The notes under the pieces were generated by a model. That model saw only the letters and a list, made by a program, of their open reading frames with translations. It was not told the origin of the DNA and did no database searches. The position numbers and the translations under genes are program-made. Shown piece after piece: positions 17,079 through 27,000 of a DNA stretch of 64,000 bases (position 1 is the first letter of the stretch; each line of letters begins with the position of its first letter). This stretch comes from Bifidobacterium parmae (GTDB lineage: Bacteria > Actinomycetota > Actinomycetes > Actinomycetales > Bifidobacteriaceae): assembly GCF_002860365.1 (NCBI RefSeq), contig NZ_NMWT01000002.1, forward strand, positions 29,495-93,494, written 5' to 3'.

Positions 17079-19343
17079 ATGCGGCACGGACTGGTCAGAT
17101 CGGCGGTCAACGCACTCATCGCCACGGCGATCCTCGTAGGCATCCTGCTCCTCGGGCACAGCGGGCTCGTCGGCGGCGCCCTGCTCAGCTGCCGCACCAT
17201 CGACTACACGGCCGTCGCCACCGCCGACGGCGACCTCAAGGTCGACACGCGCTACGACTACCGGCTCAAGGCGCGTGAGGACGACGATGGCCACACGAAA
17301 CGCTGGAAGCAGCTGTACTGGCAGTACACGCTCGAACGCGGCAAACTCACCGACATCACCGGCATCACCGTGCGCAACGCCACCACCGGCGCAACGTACA
17401 CGCGCATCGACCCGCAGAACCCCGAAACCGTCAACGACGGCACCTGGAACCTGAAATACGCGGACCACTGGTACATCGCCGACGTGACCGACGGCGCCGA
17501 CGACCCGCAACCCTACGAGCCCGGCAGGGACGGACTCGACGGCGCCGACGCGACGGGCGGCCCCAAGACCATCGAAATCGGCTGGAACATCCCCGCCACC
17601 AAGGAGACCGACAGCCTGAAATTCGACGTGTCGTTCACCATGCACGACATCGCCACGAAACACGACGACGTCACCACCTTCCAATGGGAGCCGATCAAGA
17701 GCACCAGCCGGGTTCCCGCCGGAACCATCACCGGCAGCGTGCGCTTCCCCGACGGCACCGGCGCGTCGAACGTGTGGAGCTGGCTGCACACCGAACGCGA
17801 CAGCGACACCGACACGGACGCCGACGGCCGCACCGACGACGGCACGTTCGACTTCACCGTCCACGACCTCCGCTCCGGCGACTACCTCGACGTCGTCGCC
17901 GCCTACGACTCCCGGTTCGCCGGCGACGTCGCGCACACCGTCCACGACGACGCGCTCGCCGACCTCACATCCACCGAACGCGCCAAGGAACGGCAATGGC
18001 GCGAAGACCGACGCGGCGAAGCATGGACGTACCTCGCCTGGTGGGGAGCGCTCGCCGCCGCCGCCATCGGCCTGTGCACGTGGGGGCTCATCGCCGCGTT
18101 CCGGTCGCGCCGACTCGCCGGCTACCATGGCCCGATCGTCTACTGGCGCGACCCGCCGCAGGTGAGCCCCGCCGTCGCCGCACGGCTCATGGACGCGATG
18201 GACGGGCTGCCCGTCGGCGGCGTCGCCGGCAAACGCGCCGACCGCATGCTGAACGAATGCTCGCTTTCCGGCACCGTGATGGCGCTCGCCGTGAAGAAGG
18301 CCGTCGCCATCTACCCGGGCCCCTCGTGGATGTACCGGGGCATCGACCTGAGCCGTGCCGACCCGGTCGGCCTGTCGCGCATGATCGGCGCCGACCCGCG
18401 GCTCGTCGCGGCGAGCGACACGACGAGCACGATCGTGATCCTCCCCGCCGTGTTCACGCCGCAACGGGCCTCGCTCGGCCTGTGCCGGTCCGAATCCGCG
18501 TGCCTCGACCTCATCATCGACATCTCGCGCCGCGTCGGCTCCCCGGTGTTCGACTTCACGCAGATGAAGGCGGCATGCAAGGGGTGGCGGGACGGCTACA
18601 AGTCGATGGAACGGTTCACATCGGCCGCGGACCTCGAATACGCGGCGCTTGACGCCGTGCGCTCCATGACGAGCGGCTACATGATCCCCATGGCGTTCCT
18701 GCTGATCCTCGGCTCGGGATTGCTCACATCCCCCGTGCTCACCTCGAACATCGCCGTGCAGCTGTGCGTGGGCGCCCCCAGCGTGTGGACCAGCGTGTTC
18801 ATCCTCGGCATCGGCATGCCGAAACGGTTCACGGCCTCCGGCGAGGACTACGCCGGCCGATGCCTTGGACTCAAACGGTACATGGAGGATTTCTCCGACT
18901 TCACCGGCCGCGGTCCCGCGGACCTCGTGCTCTGGGACTGGTACATGGTGTACGCGGCCGCGTTCGGCATCTCCGGGCGGATGGCCGCCGAGCTCGCGAA
19001 AGCCTACCCGCAGCTCGCCGATCCGGCATGGCTCGACGAGAACGGTTCGGACTCCGTGTGGTATTGGAACTACCGCCGTCGCGAATGGCATCGCCGGTAC
19101 GGCCGCGGCGGCGGGTACGGGTCCTCCGGCCCGTGGTCGGGCGGGTCGTCGTCCGGCGGCATGGGCGGTTTCGGCGGCGACGCGTTCGCCGGCGGATTGG
19201 GCGACATCGGCTCGCAGCTGAGCTCCGGCTTCGATTCGGTCGCCTCGACGATCTCCGCCGCCGCGCCGTCCTCCTCGTCCGGCGGCGGCGGCTTCGGCGG
19301 AGGTGGCGGCGGTTCCGGCGGCGGCTCGGGCGGCGGCCGGTAG
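17079..19343 (+). CDS. DUF2207 membrane protein 2
   Basis: 754 residues, a paralogue of the preceding gene in domain order. It shares W-K-QLY-QYTLE in the extracellular part, LGLKRYMEDFSDFTGRGPAD, WDWYMVYAAAFGISG and a C-terminal Gly/Ser-rich tail (GGGFGGGGGGSGGGS). The two proteins have diverged over most of their length, so the duplication is old. The gap to the first copy is 67 bases with no promoter visible, so it is probably co-transcribed. The ribosome binding site before ATG 17079 is poor. The function is unknown; a complex with LemA and DUF2207 protein 1 is plausible. Confidence 0.85.
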   Translation: MRHGLVRSAVNALIATAILVGILLLGHSGLVGGALLSCRTIDYTAVATADGDLKVDTRYDYRLKAREDDDGHTKRWKQLYWQYTLERGKLTDITGITVRNATTGATYTRIDPQNPETVNDGTWNLKYADHWYIADVTDGADDPQPYEPGRDGLDGADATGGPKTIEIGWNIPATKETDSLKFDVSFTMHDIATKHDDVTTFQWEPIKSTSRVPAGTITGSVRFPDGTGASNVWSWLHTERDSDTDTDADGRTDDGTFDFTVHDLRSGDYLDVVAAYDSRFAGDVAHTVHDDALADLTSTERAKERQWREDRRGEAWTYLAWWGALAAAAIGLCTWGLIAAFRSRRLAGYHGPIVYWRDPPQVSPAVAARLMDAMDGLPVGGVAGKRADRMLNECSLSGTVMALAVKKAVAIYPGPSWMYRGIDLSRADPVGLSRMIGADPRLVAASDTTSTIVILPAVFTPQRASLGLCRSESACLDLIIDISRRVGSPVFDFTQMKAACKGWRDGYKSMERFTSAADLEYAALDAVRSMTSGYMIPMAFLLILGSGLLTSPVLTSNIAVQLCVGAPSVWTSVFILGIGMPKRFTASGEDYAGRCLGLKRYMEDFSDFTGRGPADLVLWDWYMVYAAAFGISGRMAAELAKAYPQLADPAWLDENGSDSVWYWNYRRREWHRRYGRGGGYGSSGPWSGGSSSGGMGGFGGDAFAGGLGDIGSQLSSGFDSVASTISAAAPSSSSGGGGFGGGGGGSGGGSGGGR

Positions 19344-19390
19344 TCCGGCGGTTCTCTCCGGCAGTGGTTCCGGCGGAGAGAACCGCCGGA
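19344..19390. terminator. Terminator of the lemA-DUF2207 operon
   Basis: TCCGGCGGTTCTCTCCG (19344-19360) pairs perfectly with 19374-19390. There is no long T run. It sits between convergent genes and may work in both directions. Confidence 0.7.
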
Positions 19391-19423
19391 CGGCATGACG
19401 CGGAGTGCCGCACGGCGATGCGG

Positions 19424-20758
19424 CTATGCCGGCATGTAGCGTGTGGCGCGTGCCTTCCCGGTTCGGGAGAGCATGCCGCGTCCCACCAGCGATGCGATTA
19501 TTTGGTAGGCGGAGCCTTGGGATAGTCCGGTGAGCGCCTGTGCCTGTCGCCGGGTGACGGCACCGTGATTCCGCGCATAGTCGAGCACCATGTGTTCGTT
19601 GGGGGACAACGGCTGCTCCGTATCGTGGCTTGCGGCCGTGTCGTGACCGTGGGCGGTGGCGCGGGACGCTGCGTGCTTGGGTAGCACCAGTCGGAACGTG
19701 TGATCGGTGATATGGAACGATGGTTGTTCCTTGGAATCCCGATAATCTCCCATGATGCGGCGGATTCCTGTTCCATATGCCTCCACGAGCCGCAGCCGGT
19801 AGAACACGTTCGCTAGTTTCGGATTGCGTTGGGCGGAGATGCCGTTCATCATGTCCTCGCGGGTGAACCTGCTGGGGAGGCCGCCAAGATTGAGGAATTC
19901 CATACGGTCGGCGAACACGCTGACCAGCGACGGGCCGGACAGCCCATAGTCGCGGTGCACAATGAGATTGAGCAGAGCCTCGCGCAACACCAACGGCGTG
20001 TAATCGTAGTCATCGACGCGGCGCATGTCGTCGCCGGTGCGCGAGACCACGGTGTTGTGCCGGTTGATGAATTCATTGACCTGGTCGAACTGGGTGAGCA
20101 GCGATCCGCTGAATTCCTGCCGGTTCAGGAACGTCTCCTTGTCGTCGTCGGCGAATGCGGCGGCTTTGATGGAGACCGTGCACTGGTCGGAAAGCAGCCA
20201 TGCCAGATTCGTGTACCGGCCATCATCGGTGCGTAGACCCAGCGTGCGTTGGGTGGCTTCGGTGAAGGCGAGTCCGGTATCGGAAAACGCAAGTTCGGCG
20301 GCTGTGAACGTCAATGTCTGTTGCAATGACACCGCGTCCTCAAAGGAGTCGCCAGCCGTCTGGCGGATCATATCGACGATCGCGGATTCGCTGGCGGGAA
20401 TCGACGCCGCACCGGAACGGACGTACACTCCGGCAGGTCTGATCCCCTTGTCGGCCAGATAATAGGGACGGTTCGTGCCGCGTTGAATGTGGACGGCAAC
20501 CACGGGAACGTTGTTCATTTGTTCCGTCTCCACCGAGGTGAATCCCATCAGATCGGGGTGGATGCCGTCTGCTATCGCCTGGGTGGCGCGTCGCATGCTT
20601 TCGTCCGCGTCCGGAACGCCTATTGGTGTGCCGTCGTCTTCCACGCCGAGATAGATGACGCCGCCGTCCGTGTTGGCGAAGGCAACCGCCGTGCGTTTCG
20701 CACCATCCACCCAATCCCGTTTGAATTCGGTGATGAGGTTCTCATGGAGCGACGTCAT
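19424..20758 (-). CDS. AlbA_2 (Schlafen-type) domain transcriptional regulator
   Basis: 444 residues. The N-terminal AlbA_2 domain (about 5-120) shows ESM-type features: EFKRDWVDGAKRTAVAFANTDGGVIYLGVEDDG. The middle resembles the HATPase_c_4 fold found in RecG-like regulators (LVLREALLNLIVHRDYGLSGP, then GGLPSRFT and NPKLANVFYRLRLVEAYGTGIRRI). A C-terminal winged helix (VTRRQAQALTGLSQGSAYQIIASLVGRG) follows. Proteins of this layout are often annotated as ATP-binding or DNA-binding regulators; targets are unknown. It is transcribed away from the giant adhesin and shares a 340-bp intergenic region with it, so it could regulate the adhesin, itself, or both. Confidence 0.8.
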   Translation of the reverse strand: MTSLHENLITEFKRDWVDGAKRTAVAFANTDGGVIYLGVEDDGTPIGVPDADESMRRATQAIADGIHPDLMGFTSVETEQMNNVPVVAVHIQRGTNRPYYLADKGIRPAGVYVRSGAASIPASESAIVDMIRQTAGDSFEDAVSLQQTLTFTAAELAFSDTGLAFTEATQRTLGLRTDDGRYTNLAWLLSDQCTVSIKAAAFADDDKETFLNRQEFSGSLLTQFDQVNEFINRHNTVVSRTGDDMRRVDDYDYTPLVLREALLNLIVHRDYGLSGPSLVSVFADRMEFLNLGGLPSRFTREDMMNGISAQRNPKLANVFYRLRLVEAYGTGIRRIMGDYRDSKEQPSFHITDHTFRLVLPKHAASRATAHGHDTAASHDTEQPLSPNEHMVLDYARNHGAVTRRQAQALTGLSQGSAYQIIASLVGRGMLSRTGKARATRYMPA

Positions 20759-20789
20759 CGTGGTCTCCTTATCGTGGGCGTGTTTCGTC

Positions 20790-20836
20790 TACTATCTTAC
20801 ATTATCTTATACTATCTATTAGTATCTAATACTATA
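20790..20836 (-). promoter_or_regulatory. AT-rich palindromic promoter region of the AlbA_2 gene
   Basis: In otherwise GC-rich DNA, this 47-bp stretch repeats ACTATCT-like words and contains the palindrome TAGTAT-CTA-ATACTA (20820-20834). It lies 32-78 bp upstream of the AlbA_2 start and is a likely promoter and binding site. Confidence 0.5.
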
Positions 20837-20964
20837 CGATTCGATTGATTGATTCCGGTTGTGCACATTCAATCGTATGACGAAAGCACTTTCGCGATGT
20901 GAGACACGCCACTGAAGGTAGTGCCAACGTTGGCATTACTGGAATTCCGCCGTTTTCCGGTTGG

Positions 20965-20992
20965 TTTTTGTCCCGGGGGGGGGGGCTACGTT
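20965..20992 (+). promoter_or_regulatory. Promoter-like hexamers separated by an 11-G tract
   Basis: TTTTTG (20965-20970) and TACGTT (20987-20992) are 16 bp apart, with eleven G at 20975-20985 in the spacer. TTTGTCC precedes this tract as ATTTGTCC precedes the one at 11456. It lies about 107 bp before the giant adhesin start. The hexamers are weak matches. Confidence 0.45.
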
Positions 20993-21098
20993 CGTCGTTT
21001 ATAGGCGTATTGGGAATTCCCTGCGCCACCGAGGCGGGCTCGTTCAGACGCTTCACGACGGAGAGAACCAGGAATAAGCCAGTAAGGGGCGTTCGGCC

Positions 21099-24000
21099 AT
21101 GGAATCGCTGGACAACAAGATAGGCAAGAACACAAGCAGGCTAGGCAAGGTGCTGGTGGCGTTGATCGCCGCCGTGGCGATGCTGCTGACGGGCGTGAAC
21201 CTCACGCCGTCCGCGGTCGCGGCGGAGACGGTCTACAATCCCGACGCACCGGCCGTCGAGGTCACGAGCGGCGTGACCGTCGACATCTACAAGGACAAGA
21301 ACCACACGCAGAAGTTCGATCCGAACACCGACAAGGCGAGCGTCGGCCAGACGTTCTACGGGTCCATCAGCTTCGACTTCACCGACGAGCAGAAGCCCAC
21401 GCTCGACAGCCCGAACCGCTCCTACACGTTCCCGAAGAACATCCGTGTGAAGGATGTGGAATCCTCCACGCTCTACGACAAGGACGGCAACGCGGCCGGC
21501 ACGTGGAAGATCGCGCACGGCGTGGTCACCGCGCACTGGAACGAGGACTGGCTCAACAGCCACCCCTCCGACATCAGCTCGTACGTGAGCTTCGACTTCA
21601 CGCTCGGCGAGGATGCCGGCGGCGACGGCGACCAGGAACACATCACGTTCCCCGGTGGTGGCGGCGACATCACCATCACCATCGACAAGTCCAAGGTGAA
21701 CGGCCAGAAGACGTACACGATCAACGACGACGGCACCGTCACGTTCACCGTCACCCTGAAGCCGCAGTTCGACGTCAAGGACATGGTCGTCACCGACACG
21801 ATGGGCTCCAACTTCACGTTCGTCGACGGTAGCTTCCAGCTCGACGGCAAGCCCGTGAACGCCACAATCGACGGCCAGAAGGCCACCATCAGCCTCGGCG
21901 ACCTCGCGAAGGCCGACAAGAACGGCTACCAGCTCACCTACAAGGCGCAGCTCACCGACGCGGCGAAGAAGACGCTCGCCCAGGGCGGCAAGCTCGATGA
22001 CGCGAAGAACACCGCGCAATGGAACTGGGACGGCGCCGACAAGCCCGGCGCGGCCGACGTCACCCCGAACCTCAGCTACGCGATGGTGCAGAAGTCCAAC
22101 GGCTCCGGCACCGCCTCCGACATCAAGTGGACCGTCAAGCTCAACTCCGGCAGCCTCAAGGCCGACATGGGCGGCTACGTGTTCACCGACGCCATCAGGG
22201 ACGGCCAGCACTACACCGGCTCCTACACCGTGAAGGACGCCAAGGGGAACACGGTGGCCACCGGCCGGCTCGACGGTTCGGCCAAGGACTTCACCTACAC
22301 GTTCCCGGCGGACGCCGGCGCGCAGCAGTACACCATCGAATACCACACCGCGCTCGACGACGCTTCCTCCACCGCCACGGTGGACAACCACGCCGAGGTG
22401 ACCCCGCCGGACGACAAGCACCCCGGCGGCAGCGACGACGGCTCCTACACGCCGAAGGACACCAACACGTACGTCACCAAGAAGCTCGACACCCCGAAGA
22501 CCGCCATCGCCGCCGACGGCAAGGCCACGTGGACGTCCACCGTGGAGTTCTCCAAGATGGCCGCCGGCACCGACCCGTCCAAGGTGACGTTCACCGACAA
22601 GCTCTCCGAGCCGGACGGCGCCACGTTCACGTTCGACGGCAAACCGACGCTCACGATCGGCGGCACGACGCTCGCCGAAGGCCCCGACTACACGGTCGCC
22701 TACAACAAGACGAACGACCAGTTCACCATCACGTTCAAGGCGACCGACGCGCTCAAGGCCGCAGTCGGCAAGCAGGACGTGACCGTCCGCTACGCCACCA
22801 CGAGCGACAAGACGCCCGGCACGTACAAGAACACGGCCAGCGTGAAGGTCAACGGCAGGACCACCTCCGCCAGCGACTCCTACGACATCGAGAACACGAA
22901 CCTCGTCTCCAAGACCGGCTCGATGAAATGGGACAAGGACTTCGACTGGTCCAAGATCGACCCGAGCGACGCCACCAAGGGCGCGTGGGTCGCCACGTGG
23001 AAGGTGACCGTCAACGAGGACGACGACCCGTACAACGGCGTCGGCAAGACCGAACTCAACGGCCGGCCGATCGTCGTCAACGACACCATCCCGCAGGGCA
23101 TGAGCTACGTGCCCGGTGGCACCTACAAGGTGCAGGCCGGCTGGAATCCGGGCACCCTCGACAAGCAGAACCTCGACAACGTCATGGCGAACGCGAACGG
23201 CAAACTCACGTTCACGATCCCCACCAACGGCGTCGTCCAGACCGACGGCTCCGACAAGGCGTACGCCGTGCTCACCTACTCCACCGCGGCCAAGACCACC
23301 GGAGGCGCGGTCGCCTTCACCAACAAGGCGACCGCCGACTCCGGCGACACCCACTTCGGCGAGGACTCCAGCACCGTGACCGGCGACAGCAAGGTCATCG
23401 ACAAGTCCGCCGCGCAGATCAAGGACCTCAACCGCGTGCGCTACACGATCAAGGTGAACCCGCAGGGCGCCGACCTCATCAAGAACGCCGACACCGTCAC
23501 CCTCACCGACATGATGGACGCCGAAGGCACGTTCATTCCCGCCTCGCTCAAGGTGACCAACAGCAACACGGGCGCCACGCTCATCGTGCCGGTCAAGGTC
23601 GAGGACGTGACCGACGCGAACGGCGACCCCACCACCAAGCTCACGCTCACGCTGCCGGACTCGACGCCCGTCACCGTGACCTATGACGTGAAGCCCAACG
23701 GCAAGCCCGGCGACAGGGTGAACCTCACCAACACGGCCACGCTGGAAGGCGTCGCCAACGGCGAGGACATCAACAAGAAGGACTGGACCGTCACCAACCC
23801 GAACTCCGGCACCGACGGCGCCGCCGGCTCGATCGCCATCACCAAGACCGACGCCGACGACCTCTCCCGCAAGCTCGCCGGCGCGAAGTTCGCGCTCTAC
23901 GAAGTCGACATGAACCGGCTGTCCGGCACGAAGGTCACCTTCGACCAGGTGAAGGCCGTCGCCACGCAGTCCGGCGCCGAGGTCACGACCGACGCCAACG

Positions 24001-27000
24001 GCGTCGCCACGTTCGGCTCCGCCGACAAGCCGCTCAAGACCAATACGCTCTACTACTTCGTGGAGACCGCGGCCCCCACCGGCACGGACGGCACCGCCTA
24101 CGAGCTCGACGCCACGCCGCACTACTTCATGCTCCCCGGCACGGACGCCGAACAGGCCGCGAACGCGCTGGACCGCGCTAAGGGCTTCGGCCTCGCCGTC
24201 TCCGACGGCACGTCGTTCAACGTGTACGACAAGCGCAAGCCCGCCGCGGTGAAGGGCTCCGTCACCCTGTACAAGCAGCTGACCGGCCGCGCGTGGACAG
24301 ATGCCGACAAGTTCACGTTCGAGCTCGCCGCGGACGCCGCGAACAGCAAGGGTGTGAGCGAGGCCGCGCTCAAGGCCGCCATGCCCGCCGACACCACCGC
24401 CACCGTCGGCAAGACCGGCGACGGCGCCGACGGCAGCGCCTCGCCGTTCACGTTCGGCGACTTCACGTTCCCCGAACCTGGCACCTACGCCTACACGGTC
24501 AAGGAGACCGGCAAGGATGGCGACGGCATGACCGTCGACACCCGCACCGCCTCCGTGACGTTCACCGTCACGCGCAATGCCTCCGGCAACCTGGAGATCA
24601 AGGGCGGTCAGGCGAAGGTTGAAGGCATCGACGAGAACCACGGCGACTGGACGTTCGACAACACGTACAAGCCCACTCCGGTCACGACCTCCGGCACCAT
24701 CAAGGTGCAGAAGACGCTCACCGGCCGCGCATGGCGTGACGGCGATTCGTTCGAGTTCCGCCTGCAGCCGGCGGCGCCCACCGAGGACGCCCCGCTGCCC
24801 GCGGGCGCGAAGAACGGCTACGCCTCGCTCACGGTGACCGACGGCAAGACGCACGCGTTCGGCGACATCACCTACGACAGGGCCGGCGAATACCACTACA
24901 CCGTGTTCGAACGCACGCCCACCGCGAACAACGGCGAGCATGCCATCCCCGGCGTCGACTATTCGAACGCGCTGTACGACGTGACCGTCACCATCACCGA
25001 TGACGGCAACGGCAAGCTGTCCAACGACAGCGTCGTCATGACCAAGGTGCAGAACGACGACGGCACGTCCGCCGGCAACACCGCGGTCGACGGTAACGTC
25101 GCGGCCGTGACCAACGTCTTCAAGGCGCAGGAGGCCAACCTCGGCCTGCTCGTCACCAAGAAGTACGCCGACAAGACCGGCTCCAAGCCGCTGACCGACG
25201 GCATGTTCTCGTTCGCGCTCGTCGCGAAGGACGGCGCCCCGCTGCCCGATGGCGCCACCGGCGATTCCGCCACGGCGAACGTCACCAGTGCCGGCGTCGC
25301 CTCGTTCGGCCTCATCACGCTCACCTCCGCGCGCGACGACGGCAAGACCTACGAGTACACGCTCAAGGAGAACGTGCCCGACGGTGCCACGCCGAACGCC
25401 GACGGCACGGCCGCCACGTTGAACGGCATGACCTACGACCTCGCCGCATACACGGTGAAGGTCGCGATCAGCACCACGACGGACGGCGACAGGCCCGTGC
25501 TCAAGCAGAGCGTCACCATCCTCGACGAGGACGGCAATGCGGTCGACCCCTCCAAGCTCGACAACGGCCGCCCCGTGTTCTCCAACACGTATGACCTGAC
25601 GCCCGCCGAGACGTCGATCGCCGGACGCAAGACCCTGACCGGCCGCGACATGGATCCGAACGAGACGTTCACGTTCCGTCTCGCCGCCGCCTCCGACAAC
25701 ACGGCCGAAGCACGTGCCGCCCGCGCCGGACTGAAGGACCATTCCATCGTCCTCGGCTCCGACAGGAAAGCCACCGACATGACGCAGACCGTCGTGAACG
25801 CGAAGGACGGCCAGCCCGCTGCGTTCACTTTCGACGGCCTCCACTTCAGCAAGCCCGGAACCTTCAAGTTCGCGGTCACCGAGACCGGCACCGTGAAGAC
25901 CGGCACGCAGAAGGACGAGCACGTCGGGTACGTCACGGTCACGGTGAAGGACAACGGCGACGGCACGCTCGCCATCGCGCCCACCGTCTACGACAATTCC
26001 GCGGCGACGACCGACGCCGACAGGAACACGACCGACGCGTCCACGTTCACCAACGTGTACGCGCCCACCGGCTACGCGTACTTCCTGCTGCACAAGAAGA
26101 TCACCGCCTCCGAGGGAACCACCGCACCGCAGCTCAAGGCCGGCGCGTACACCTTCGGCCTGTACCAGGGCGACGGCACGGACGGCAAGACGCCGATCCA
26201 GACCGCCACGAACACGGCCCCCGTAGACGGCGAGGCCTCCGGCCACGTCGCCTTCGACCACATCGACTACACGCCCGCCTCGCTCGCGCAGGCGGTCACC
26301 GACGGCTACGCCGCCTATGACGCCGCCACGAAGACCTGGAACCTGACCTACACGGCGGCCGAACTTGGCCCCGACGGACAGCCCGCCAAGGCCGGCGACG
26401 TGAAGGACGGCATCGCCTACGACGCCACGACCCGCACGATCGAAGTGACCGTCAAGGACGCCGGCAGCGGCACGCTGCAGACCAGCTACGCGATCAGCGA
26501 TGGCAATCCCGCGACGTCCGACGACCCCGATTCCGAGGCCGCCGCGTTCGACAACGTGTACACGCCCGCGCCCGCCACCGCCGAACTGCACGCGAAGAAG
26601 CAGCTTGACGGCCGCGACTGGAAGACCGACGGCACCGACCGCTTCGACTTCAAGCTCGAAGCCGTGAGCGGCACGCTCGCCGCGAACAAGGCGACCGTCG
26701 CCAAGACCGACATCCCGATGCCGGCAGGCGCGCAGGACGGCGTGCTCACGCACACCGCCACCAATGGCGACGTGTTCGGATTCGGCGAGATGACCTACAC
26801 GAAGGCCGGCACCTACGTGTACAACATCAGCGAGGTCCAGCCCTCGGCGGCCGACGCCATCCCCGGCGTCAGCTACTCCACCGACCTGTACCGCGCCACC
26901 GTCACCGTGACCGACGACGGCACCGGCCAGCTGACCGCCACGACCGCCATGAAACTCGTCTCCAAGGTCGATCCGAACGCCGCCAAGCAGGGCAAGGCCG

